Of a stretch of 64,000 nucleotides of DNA, positions 1-8,319 are shown one piece after another. Under the pieces are notes generated by a model. That model was not told where the DNA came from. It saw only the letters and a program-made list of their open reading frames with translations, and ran no database searches. This DNA is from DAOOWV01 sp035371485. GTDB taxonomy: Bacteria > Patescibacteriota > Dojkabacteria > JAFGLO01. How positions within the stretch are numbered: the first letter of the stretch is position 1; each line of letters starts with the position of its first letter. The DNA is taken from the NCBI GenBank assembly GCA_035371485.1, contig DAOOWV010000001.1, forward strand, positions 1-64,000, read 5' to 3'. A program made the translations under genes and the position numbers.

Positions 1-682
1 CTTTTTCAATGTATCCATGCCCTCTACATGTTTCACATTTTTCGGTTGCAGTTTGACCGGTTCCTGCACACATTGAACATTCACTTTGTACAATCATTTG
101 ACCAAAGAATGAATTTTGTACGGATTGAGTGACCCCTTTTCCTTGACATTGTGGACAAGTACTTAATTTTCCATTTTTTGCACCAGTCCCTTCGCATTTA
201 CTACAAATTTCTTTATGCATATATTTCACGTCATGTTCCCCACCGTTATTTGCGTCAATAATATCCAAGGTGATTTTTACCATTACGTCTTCACCTCTAA
301 ATTTCCTACCTTTTGTTTTTCTTTGACGAGTTTGTCCAAATCCTGAATCCGAGAAAAAGCTTCCGAAAGGGGATCCGCCACCTCTTAATAATTCTTCAAA
401 AATATTATTAAGGTTACCAAATCCACCCATATCGTAATATCCTTCTTGGAAGTTCATCCCATCACCAACGCCTTGATGTCCGAACTGATCATATTGTTTT
501 CTTTTTTCAGGGGTTGAAAGTACTTCGTAAGCTTCTTGTATTTCCTTGAATTTTTCTTCTGCACCTTTCTCTTTGTTTACATCTGGATGCCATTTTTTTA
601 CTAAACTTCTGTAAGCTTTTTTTATCTCAGGTTCGGAAGCTGTTTTTTCAACTCCTAATATTTCATAGTAATCTTTTTTCAT
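1..682 (-). CDS. dnaJ: Chaperone protein DnaJ (Hsp40), C-terminal part outside window
   Basis: Co-chaperone that delivers unfolded clients to DnaK and stimulates its ATPase in the cytoplasm. The reading frame starts at 682 ([13 protein letters not shown]) and runs off the left edge, so about 227 codons are visible. Seen: an N-terminal J domain with the HPD tripeptide (in [11 protein letters not shown]), a Gly/Phe-rich linker, and a zinc-finger region with repeated CxxCxGxG-type modules ([34 protein letters not shown]). This order is type I DnaJ. The substrate-binding C-terminal domain is not in the window. It is transcribed divergently from the sortase operon. No Shine-Dalgarno is visible. 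Family assignment is very secure. Confidence 0.96.
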   Translation of the reverse strand, partial: MKKDYYEILGVEKTASEPEIKKAYRSLVKKWHPDVNKEKGAEEKFKEIQEAYEVLSTPEKRKQYDQFGHQGVGDGMNFQEGYYDMGGFGNLNNIFEELLRGGGSPFGSFFSDSGFGQTRQRKTKGRKFRGEDVMVKITLDIIDANNGGEHDVKYMHKEICSKCEGTGAKNGKLSTCPQCQGKGVTQSVQNSFFGQMIVQSECSMCAGTGQTATEKCETCRGHGYIEK

Positions 683-752
683 GTTTTAGCACTCATACAT
701 TATATTTGCTATCGGTAGATTGTATATTAAGCATTAGATTTTTGCAACTAAA

Positions 753-781
753 TTGTAAATTTGCTTATTTTTTATTATAAT
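753..781 (+). promoter_or_regulatory. Putative sigma-70-type promoter of the sortase operon
   Basis: TTGTAA at 753-758 and TATAAT at 776-781 are separated by 17 bp. The predicted start of transcription is near 788, about 20 nt upstream of the sortase ATG at 808. The -10 is consensus, the -35 is 4/6. It lies in the only sizeable gap before this five-gene operon. Confidence 0.6.
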
Positions 782-807
782 TGGTACATTAAATAGAAGT
801 AAAAAAA

Positions 808-1569
808 ATGTCTGAAATTGAGGTTCGTTATAAAAAAGAAAAAAAAGTAAATAAACTTGAAATTCCTTTTTCTCGTATAATTTCATATGTTTTGATAGCT
901 TCTGGTCTTTTCCTAATAATTTATATAAATGCTCCAATTCTTTGGGATTATGTTAATATTTCTAAGTCTTCTGCGGAAGACTCTGAACATTCAAATGAGG
1001 TTACTTTATCAGAAGTGTACAATCCTGAATTAAGTTATATTGAAAATCTATTTGTCGATCTGGAGGATTACTATCAAGAAACTAGCTTTGTGAAAAGTGG
1101 AGGTTTTGTTGATACTTCTTATGGCAAGCAGATGTACATTTCAATACCTTCGGTCGGAATTGAAAATACAATAATAACCCCTAACGTTGAAAGTTTTGAC
1201 AAAAAAGTATATGACAAATATTTATATAAGGGTGTTGCGCATTTTAAATATACTCCTTTACCAGGGGACGGTGGTAACTCCTTTATTTATGGGCACAGTG
1301 GAGATAATCGTTATTATAACCGTAATCCCAACAATCCACATATTATTTTTACTAAACTAAAGGATATTAAAATTGGTGATACGGTATTGGTTAATAGGGA
1401 CGATAAAGTAATTGAATATAGAGTAATTACTGAAAAAATAGTTTCTACCGATGATATTTCAATTATCGAAGGAATAAAAGGGAAAGAAACTTTAACTTTG
1501 ATGACATGTTATCCTTGGGGAATTGGGACACATCGATACGTTGTAGTGGCAGAAAAATTAGAAATATGA
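808..1569 (+). CDS. Sortase family transpeptidase
   Basis: Membrane-anchored cysteine transpeptidase that covalently attaches or links surface proteins. Seen in the 253-residue protein: a basic N terminus, one transmembrane segment at about residues 24-46, and a sortase domain at about 105-250. The catalytic His163 lies in FIYGHSGDN, Cys234 in TLMTC, and Arg243 follows, so all three catalytic residues are present. It is the first gene of a plus-strand operon (42 nt before the solute-binding protein). No protein in the window ends in a clear LPxTG-type signal, so its substrates are unknown. The subclass cannot be assigned by eye. The gene ends with TGA, evidence for normal stop usage. Confidence 0.93.
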   Translation: MSEIEVRYKKEKKVNKLEIPFSRIISYVLIASGLFLIIYINAPILWDYVNISKSSAEDSEHSNEVTLSEVYNPELSYIENLFVDLEDYYQETSFVKSGGFVDTSYGKQMYISIPSVGIENTIITPNVESFDKKVYDKYLYKGVAHFKYTPLPGDGGNSFIYGHSGDNRYYNRNPNNPHIIFTKLKDIKIGDTVLVNRDDKVIEYRVITEKIVSTDDISIIEGIKGKETLTLMTCYPWGIGTHRYVVVAEKLEI

Positions 1570-1611
1570 TACGATATATTTAGTTATTAATGTAAATTTT
1601 GCCTTATAAAT

Positions 1612-2940
1612 ATGGACAAAAAGAAGATGCTAATAATTTTTGGCATAATAGCGGTTGTAATTATTATTCTTGTTATTGTTGCAGTTGTTTTATCAAACAA
1701 AAATAGTGGTAGAACTCCAACAGATGAACCGACCGACAACGGTGGAACAACGACGTCAACTGATAAAGTAATAACTTATTGGGGATTATGGGAACCTGAA
1801 TCCGTCATGGCACCGATAATAGCAGATTATGAGGCACAAAATCCAGGAATAAAGATTCAATATGTTAGGAAAAGTTTTGCACAATATGAACAAAGTGTTT
1901 ATTTTCAGTTGGCAGAGCCAGCTTCTCCTGATATTGTTAGAATACACAATACTTGGGTTGGTAAATTACAAGATAATTTGTCCCCACTTCCATCAAATAT
2001 AATGTCTTCTTCAACTTACGCTTCAACATTTTTTCCGATAGCTCAAAAAAGCTTTACGGGATCAGATGGAAACCTCTATGCAATTCCTTGGGAAGTTGAT
2101 GGTTTGGCTCTATATTATAACAAAGCTCTTTTCGCTGAAGCAGGTTTAACAGAACCACCAAAAGATTGGGATGAATTTACCGATTATGCAAAAAAACTAA
2201 CGAAAACAGAAGGAGGTACGATTACACAAGCGGGTGCTGCAATAGGTTCGACCAATAATATTAGACATGCTGATGAAATATTGGGATTATTGTTATTACA
2301 AAATAATGCAATAATTACAAATAATGATAAAGTTGATTTGACTGATACTAGGTTTCTGCCAACGATCAAGTTTTATACTGATTTTGTAAAGGAAAGTAAG
2401 GTTTGGAGTGATGGTTTTGACGATGATTTACAGATGTTTTTCCAAGGAAAAGTTGGTATGATGTTTGCTCCAAGCTGGAGAGTTTTCGATATAATTCTCA
2501 GCAATCCTAATGTGGATTTTGCTTTGGCACCTGTTCCTCAAATTGTTGGTAATACAACTCCAGTTTATTATGCAGATTATTGGGGCGATGCTGTTTCTAA
2601 AAACTCAAAAAATCAGACAGAAGCTTGGAAATTTGTGGTATATTTAAGTACTCCAGAAGTAATGAAAAAACTTTACTCTAATTCGATGACTATGGACAGT
2701 AGGGCGTTTGGAGAACCATATTCTCGTCCAGATGTTGCAAGTGAAATTTCGACAGCTCCTTATGTTGGAGTAATAATGACAATGGCTCCAAGTTTTGATC
2801 AATTGCCTCTATTGGATAAGACTTTATTAAAGGAAATGCTTTATCCAATTGTTGAAAAAATGTTGAGTTCCGGAAGTGTTGATAGTCAGTATTTGTCAAC
2901 GATCTCTGAGACAATTAATCAAAAGTTAGCATTATATTAG
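1612..2940 (+). CDS. Extracellular solute-binding protein, family 1 (sugar ABC transporter type)
   Basis: Substrate-binding protein of the ABC sugar-import type. The 442-residue protein starts with a basic stretch and a hydrophobic segment (about residues 5-29), followed by a Ser/Thr/Pro/Gly linker and a periplasmic-binding fold. Family-like stretches include ITYWGLWEPE, IPWEVDGLALYYNKALF and QGKVGMMFAPSW. There is no lipobox Cys, so it is probably anchored by the uncleaved N-terminal helix. It sits between the sortase and an Ig-like surface protein, with 16 nt to the next gene. No permease or ATPase gene is nearby, so it is an orphan that either uses permeases encoded elsewhere or has another cell-surface binding role (inference). 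Confidence 0.9.
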   Translation: MDKKKMLIIFGIIAVVIIILVIVAVVLSNKNSGRTPTDEPTDNGGTTTSTDKVITYWGLWEPESVMAPIIADYEAQNPGIKIQYVRKSFAQYEQSVYFQLAEPASPDIVRIHNTWVGKLQDNLSPLPSNIMSSSTYASTFFPIAQKSFTGSDGNLYAIPWEVDGLALYYNKALFAEAGLTEPPKDWDEFTDYAKKLTKTEGGTITQAGAAIGSTNNIRHADEILGLLLLQNNAIITNNDKVDLTDTRFLPTIKFYTDFVKESKVWSDGFDDDLQMFFQGKVGMMFAPSWRVFDIILSNPNVDFALAPVPQIVGNTTPVYYADYWGDAVSKNSKNQTEAWKFVVYLSTPEVMKKLYSNSMTMDSRAFGEPYSRPDVASEISTAPYVGVIMTMAPSFDQLPLLDKTLLKEMLYPIVEKMLSSGSVDSQYLSTISETINQKLALY

Positions 2941-2956
2941 GTTTAATAGAAAACAT

Positions 2957-5392
2957 ATGAAATTTAAGAAAAATATAAGTGCTTTTTTTATCTTACTTTT
3001 GCTTTGGGCTATACCAATTGTAGTACTCGAGTTAAGGAAAGATGTTATCGAAAAAAATAGTGCAGGATCTGAGGTTATTAACAATCTTCCGCAAATTAGT
3101 ACATTTCCATCAACCAAGGCTCAAAGAGGTCAGCAATATATTACTTCCATTTCGGCAAACGATAAAGATGAAGATACTTTAAAATATTCATTTATATGTG
3201 ATGAAGTTGTAAATGGTTGTATTAAGGATGAGATTAAATTTCCGGAAGGAATGATGATTGACAGAAATACTGGAGAAATTAGATGGAATGTTCCTGCTGA
3301 TGCTTCTGACACAGTTGATGTTGTGGTTTATGTTTCCGATGGTACCGATGTAATTTACTACGATTATTCTTTGTGGATTGAGGATGGCGATTACTATGTT
3401 AGGGAATTTTCTACACTCCCAAGTTCTGGAAAAATAGATCCTGGCTCAGAAATGAGATTTAGGTTGGTTATTGAAAAATATGTTCAAATTAAAAGTATTA
3501 AAGCGATTTTTATATTAGATGGTGTTGAAGTTGATTCTTTAGAATGGGGTAGTTTTGATGATGACCCAATAATATTAATTGACTATAACAGTACTCCAGC
3601 CTTTGTTTATACTCCAGAAATAAATGGGATATTTTCTGTTGAGCTCGAAATTGAAACGATGGATGGTGATGTGTCATTGGTGGAGAAGGTGATAGGTATG
3701 ATTTTTCCTAAAGTTATGGCAAGTAGTAGTTTATCTTTTACTGCCAGTGAAAATTCCCTACCGGTTTTTGATCCAACAACAGATCCATATTTGAATAACT
3801 CAGTAAAAGTAGGAGAAATGTATTCGTTTGATTTGAAAGCTACTGATGCAGAAGATGTGTTATTTTACTCTATTGTTACTCCAGATCCAGAGCATGATTG
3901 GAAAGATTGGTTGACAGTTGTACCAGTTGTTAGCGATGAGGGTAAAAAAATTACATTTCAATTACGTGGAATTCCCAGTAAGGTTGGGGCATATATGATT
4001 GCTATAAGTGTTAATGATGGGATTAAAAACCATTATGTTACAAAGATTTGGCCGATTGTTGTTAAAGATGATACTAATGATATTCCAAGAATTAATATTA
4101 CTTCTCCCACGGCTCCAGTCAAGGTCTATCCTAATGGACACGTTAAGTTTAAATGGAGTGTTACCGATAATAACCAAATTGTAAAACAAATCTTTTATTA
4201 TTCAACGAACCCTGCCGACAAGTCGACGTGGAGAAAAATAAGAGAATTTGATCAATCTGTAAATGAATATTCATGGCAGAATGGTCTTACCCCTGGAACT
4301 TACTTTGTAATTATTGAGGCTTATGACAACATGACTCCAGCCGGAGTAGGGTTTTCTATTACAAATCAGATTGTTGTACTTCCTGCTCCTCCTGAACCGG
4401 ATGACGATGATCCAAATGAAAATAATGGTGGTGGTGAAATTATTTCTGCGGAACCTTTCTTCTCAAGCATTACCCCAAGAGATGGAGCAATAATTGAAAA
4501 ATTACCAATAACGATTTCAACAAGTATTGGGGTTATAAAAGGTGCAAAAATACAAGCATCTTCTGTTAGCATCCTTCTGGATGGTGAAGATATCAAAGAC
4601 AAATGTAAAATTAATCAAAATACTGAATCTGAATTATCGATCTCTTGTGTAATTGATGAATTAGAGGAAGGACAACATGAAGTTGTGATTGATGCTGGTG
4701 AAAAGGAAAACGTTAAGACTACTAAGACATGGTATTTTAAGTATCTTCCAAATGGCGAAATAACAGGCGAAGAAAAAAAGGACGATTCAACTGAGGATCA
4801 AAATGTTTTTCAGAAAGTTGTCTCTTATTGGAAAAATATGGCAACTAATTTAAGATTGTTGGTTTGTATTGGTGGTGTTTTGATTCTATTAGGATTATTA
4901 TTGTTGATTCCTTTGATTTTTAGTACAAGAAGAAAAGAGAGTTACACCTATACCTATAATGAAAGCAAGTCTGATAAAACCTATGCTCCACCTTCTAATG
5001 ATAATTCTAGTGATCTATCCCAGAGTAGTGCTTACGACTCATCTACTTTTTATTCCACTGATTCATCTTTTGGGGGACCAGTTGTTACAGTTGGTAAAAC
5101 AACTGATAGTTCTGTTCCTGTAGATAATTGGGAGCCGTATTCTGCAACACCAGTGGATAGTTCATTTGATGAGAAAAAGACATTAATAACAAGTGATAAT
5201 ACAACGACAGTCAATAGTAATTCTGTTGCTTCAGATACTTTAGCTCAATTACCTACAAATCCTTCTTCCTTAGTTTCTCCTGAGGAAGAGCAACCAAACA
5301 AATCAGCTAATCTAACAACACCACCTCCAGTGGATACAGTAAATGATCCAGGTAGTGATGGATTTGTACCTCCACCGACATTGTCAGTATAA
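2957..5392 (+). CDS. Surface protein with Ig/cadherin-like domains and a C-terminal membrane anchor
   Basis: Large 811-residue cell-surface protein with no enzymatic motif recognised. An N-terminal signal or anchor helix (about 8-25) is followed by putative Ig/cadherin-like modules at about 45-140 (AnDkDeDtL pattern) and 265-372 (ATDAEDVLFYSI, ISVNDG). A further Ig-like segment covers about 375-475, and another beta-rich part about 495-605. A single transmembrane helix lies at about 630-652 with a basic stop (TRRK). The last 155 residues are a Ser/Thr/Pro/Asp-rich low-complexity tail predicted inside the cell. Such domains usually mediate adhesion or wall binding. It sits 2 nt upstream of the next gene in the sortase operon. 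Confidence 0.8.
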   Translation: MKFKKNISAFFILLLLWAIPIVVLELRKDVIEKNSAGSEVINNLPQISTFPSTKAQRGQQYITSISANDKDEDTLKYSFICDEVVNGCIKDEIKFPEGMMIDRNTGEIRWNVPADASDTVDVVVYVSDGTDVIYYDYSLWIEDGDYYVREFSTLPSSGKIDPGSEMRFRLVIEKYVQIKSIKAIFILDGVEVDSLEWGSFDDDPIILIDYNSTPAFVYTPEINGIFSVELEIETMDGDVSLVEKVIGMIFPKVMASSSLSFTASENSLPVFDPTTDPYLNNSVKVGEMYSFDLKATDAEDVLFYSIVTPDPEHDWKDWLTVVPVVSDEGKKITFQLRGIPSKVGAYMIAISVNDGIKNHYVTKIWPIVVKDDTNDIPRINITSPTAPVKVYPNGHVKFKWSVTDNNQIVKQIFYYSTNPADKSTWRKIREFDQSVNEYSWQNGLTPGTYFVIIEAYDNMTPAGVGFSITNQIVVLPAPPEPDDDDPNENNGGGEIISAEPFFSSITPRDGAIIEKLPITISTSIGVIKGAKIQASSVSILLDGEDIKDKCKINQNTESELSISCVIDELEEGQHEVVIDAGEKENVKTTKTWYFKYLPNGEITGEEKKDDSTEDQNVFQKVVSYWKNMATNLRLLVCIGGVLILLGLLLLIPLIFSTRRKESYTYTYNESKSDKTYAPPSNDNSSDLSQSSAYDSSTFYSTDSSFGGPVVTVGKTTDSSVPVDNWEPYSATPVDSSFDEKKTLITSDNTTTVNSNSVASDTLAQLPTNPSSLVSPEEEQPNKSANLTTPPPVDTVNDPGSDGFVPPPTLSV

Positions 5393-5394
5393 GT

Positions 5395-5832
5395 ATGAAA
5401 GGTAAGGATAAAAAGAAAATAAAAAAAATAAAACAGAAGCAATTGTTAAAAGCCAAAAGCTCTCTACCGTTTATTCTCAGAGCTACTAATTGGAGTGTTT
5501 TCAATGATATCGTTCTAATAGTTCTTGAAACAATTGGGATTGCACTTTTAGTTTTAATCTGGAAAAATGTTTTAGATTTGAGAAAGATCGAACTGACATA
5601 TATTCCTATTTGGTTGGTTCAGAGTGATTCATCATTACAATTGGAAACAGTTCGAATGACGATTCTGTTGGGTGTTATTCCCTCCTTGCTCTGGCTTGGT
5701 TCATTTTTATTTGCGATTGTTTCATCTAGATATAGTTTACTGATAATTAGGATAGTGTTTGTAAGTGTTACAATTGTTCTTATTTTTTGGTTGGTAGGTT
5801 TGTTAAATATTAAAAATATAGCAATGTTATGA
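5395..5832 (+). CDS. Small integral membrane protein of unknown function
   Basis: 145 residues. A very basic N-terminal tail (Lys-rich, about 1-22) is followed by three likely transmembrane segments at about 37-57, 82-108 and 112-137. I recognise no family. It starts 2 nt after the Ig-like surface protein and its TGA stop overlaps the ATG of the following glycosyltransferase-like gene (ATGA), so it is almost certainly co-transcribed and translationally coupled. A role in envelope assembly is inferred only from context. Confidence 0.75.
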   Translation: MKGKDKKKIKKIKQKQLLKAKSSLPFILRATNWSVFNDIVLIVLETIGIALLVLIWKNVLDLRKIELTYIPIWLVQSDSSLQLETVRMTILLGVIPSLLWLGSFLFAIVSSRYSLLIIRIVFVSVTIVLIFWLVGLLNIKNIAML

Positions 5833-6983
5833 TAAATAACGTTTATGTACAATACTGCTTGTTGTTTGTTCTAGCATTTTTATTATCTCTATTTTTAACA
5901 CCCATTGTAGGTAAAATAGGGTGGAAGTATAAAATCCTTGCTTTACCTCCAAGTATGCGAAAGGATTCTCCTGATAAATATAGACACTTGGAGAAGCCTG
6001 CAGTACCTACAATAGGAGGAATTGCAGTTTTTATACCATTTATAGTAATAACCCTTCTGTATGGTAAACATTTAGATTCCTTGATTTGGATACTTGTTCC
6101 AACATTTATTCTTCACGTCGGTGGTCTAATTGATTCAATTAAGAATCTATCATACAAAGCGCAATTATTTTATCAAATTTTAGCGGTACTGATCTTTATT
6201 CTGTCCCCAATAACAATTAATTCTATTAATATTCCGGGGTTGAATAGAATGATTAATTTAGATATTTATAATTTGTCTTTTAGTATATTATCTATACAAA
6301 TGTCTATAAGCTTCATAGGTGATTTGTTATTAGCTTTGTGGATCTTGGTTATAATAAACGCATATAAACTTAATGGGGGAACATGTGCACTAATAGAAGG
6401 GAACAGTGCGATTGCCGCAACAATTATATTTCTTGTAAGCATTAAATTTTCAAGTGAAGTCAGTGCAATTGGGAGTGCTGGTTTTGTTGGAAGTGTGTTA
6501 GGTTTTATGATATTCAATTTTCACCCATGGATGATATATGGAGGAAGTTCTGCTAAAACAATATATGGTTTTATTGTTGCTTCTCTGGGCGTAATTGGGG
6601 GAGCAAAATTGGCTACGACTTTTATGGTTGCTGCCTTACCGGTGGTAGATATGATTTTTGTTATTGTACAAAGAGTTATTGAAAAGAAGACAATATCCCC
6701 AAATGCAATAATGCGTACAGGAGATAAAAGGCATTTACATCACAAATTAATGATACTAGGGTTTTCTGAACCTCAAATAGCTTTTTTTGAATATGGGGTT
6801 ACATTGATAGTAGGTATATTGGGTGTTACCGTGTCGGGAATTAGTAAGTTTATTTTTCTTATATTTGTTCCAATATTTATGTTTGGATTGATATATTTTA
6901 TAACCATAAAGAGCAAAAAAGCTGAGGCACTTGCTCAAACTCAAAAAGATACTCAAACCTCTGAAGAAAAGTATTCTTACTGA
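5829..6983 (+). CDS. MraY/WecA-like (glycosyltransferase family 4) membrane protein with degenerate active site
   Basis: Family members transfer a sugar-1-phosphate from UDP-sugar to undecaprenyl phosphate in the membrane. The 384-residue protein has about ten transmembrane segments and family landmarks: PTIGGIAVFIP (60-70), a cytoplasmic loop around Asp102, and HLHHKL (302-307). However, the Asp-rich catalytic signatures are altered. The usual DD pair reads LIDS, the NxxxxDGxDGL-like segment reads NAYKLNGGTCAL (177-188), and the GDxGS-like segment reads IYGGSSA (236-242). It may be inactive or have a changed activity (inference). Last gene of the sortase operon. Its 3' end overlaps the convergent enolase-like gene by 7 bp. 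Confidence 0.82.
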   Translation: MINNVYVQYCLLFVLAFLLSLFLTPIVGKIGWKYKILALPPSMRKDSPDKYRHLEKPAVPTIGGIAVFIPFIVITLLYGKHLDSLIWILVPTFILHVGGLIDSIKNLSYKAQLFYQILAVLIFILSPITINSINIPGLNRMINLDIYNLSFSILSIQMSISFIGDLLLALWILVIINAYKLNGGTCALIEGNSAIAATIIFLVSIKFSSEVSAIGSAGFVGSVLGFMIFNFHPWMIYGGSSAKTIYGFIVASLGVIGGAKLATTFMVAALPVVDMIFVIVQRVIEKKTISPNAIMRTGDKRHLHHKLMILGFSEPQIAFFEYGVTLIVGILGVTVSGISKFIFLIFVPIFMFGLIYFITIKSKKAEALAQTQKDTQTSEEKYSY

Positions 6984-8302
6984 TTTATATTCAGTATTTT
7001 TCTAGCCATTTCAGGTGTTATCATCCTCATAAATTCATTTAATTTGTCTATACCATAGGAGTTATATAATGAACCTGCCTTTATTAGCTCTGATTGAGTA
7101 CCAATAGTTAGGTGTGATGAAATGACATCACCCGTTGAAGTTGTGTTATCAGAGATCATGATTTTAAGGTTATTTTTCTTACAGATTGCAATATTACTCA
7201 ATACGTTACTTATTAATCCTGATCCCTGAGTTGAAAGTGCAACCATGTTCGTACCGCCAGTTTTTACTACTTTTTCGATCAGATCCTCATCATTATTGAC
7301 TAATTCATCCACAATACAGAACCTACCTTGTGCTTCCATTAATGGGTTAATTGCTGAATATCCAGGCCAATCATCTTTGTCAAATGCATTTTCAATAGCA
7401 ACAATTGTATATTTGGATACCAAGTCAATATAGAATTCTAATAATTCTTTATATTGTCCTTCAATGTTTAACGTTTTATCATTTAATTTTTGGTGGGGAA
7501 AGATGTAAAGTTGCCTTTCTTTTATGTAGTAATCAGACATGTTAGGGTTAATATAGATTCCGACCTCTCCTTTGGGATCGTAGTTGCATTGTGTAATAGC
7601 TTCAGTAATAAGGTCAAGCGCTGTCTGGTCATTTTCAAGATTCGGAATAAATCCTCCTCTTACTCCAACTCCCGATTCAAACTTATTTTTTTCAAGTAAT
7701 TCCTTAAGTTTATGAGTTATTTCACTACCTGCCCTTATTTTTTCTCTGATATCCTTAATTCCGAGAGGAATAATTCCGAATTCGTTTATTGCCAGATTAT
7801 TAGAATTTTTGTTTCCACCTTCCATTAATATAATAACAGGTGTAGGGAATGCAAGGTTGGGTGCAAAGGCAACCGAATAATTCTTTTTAAGAAGTTGAGT
7901 TACATGTGAGTAAATAGGTATTTTATCAATGTATGCTCCTGCTTTTAAAACTGCGATAGATACGGCTAATGCACTATTGGCTCCAACATTAATAAGGTCC
8001 CTGGATAAATCGATCTCTTTTATTATGTTGTCAATTTTTTGCTGTTCACGTGGATCTATTCCAATAAGATTTGGGGTAATCATTATATCGATATTAACTA
8101 GAGCTTGAAGAACTCCTTTTCCATTGTATTTATCTTTGGCATTTTCGTCTCTTAACTCCTTAATTGGGCTGTTTGGGGAAATTACAGGGACTGACGCAAA
8201 ATGTCTTGAATCATCGGATAAGATTAGTTCTACCTCAACAGTGGGATTACCATTTTGATCAAGAATTTGTCTTGGAATTATATCTTTGATTTTTAAATCC
8301 AT
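6977..8302 (-). CDS. Enolase-like protein lacking key catalytic residues
   Basis: The 441-residue length and whole-length pattern are those of enolase, which interconverts 2-phosphoglycerate and phosphoenolpyruvate. Seen: GNPTVEVEL (18-26), VGANSALAVSIAV (106-118), NEFGIIPLG (173-181), AGSEITHKL (191-199), IENAFDKDDW (303-312) and IKAGS (407-411). Missing: the SGASTG catalytic loop (here ISPNSP), the His of the NGGxHA loop (here EGGNKN), the base Lys of KVNQIGT (here ALSTQGS, 355-361), and SHRSGET (here SDNTTST, 384-390). One or two metal-binding Asp positions also look changed. It may be a pseudoenzyme or have a new function. It lies 17 nt downstream of gyrA on the same strand. No SD is visible. 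Confidence 0.85.
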   Translation of the reverse strand: MDLKIKDIIPRQILDQNGNPTVEVELILSDDSRHFASVPVISPNSPIKELRDENAKDKYNGKGVLQALVNIDIMITPNLIGIDPREQQKIDNIIKEIDLSRDLINVGANSALAVSIAVLKAGAYIDKIPIYSHVTQLLKKNYSVAFAPNLAFPTPVIILMEGGNKNSNNLAINEFGIIPLGIKDIREKIRAGSEITHKLKELLEKNKFESGVGVRGGFIPNLENDQTALDLITEAITQCNYDPKGEVGIYINPNMSDYYIKERQLYIFPHQKLNDKTLNIEGQYKELLEFYIDLVSKYTIVAIENAFDKDDWPGYSAINPLMEAQGRFCIVDELVNNDEDLIEKVVKTGGTNMVALSTQGSGLISNVLSNIAICKKNNLKIMISDNTTSTGDVISSHLTIGTQSELIKAGSLYNSYGIDKLNEFMRMITPEMARKILNINQ

Positions 8303-8319
8303 CTTAAGTTGTTATTAAC

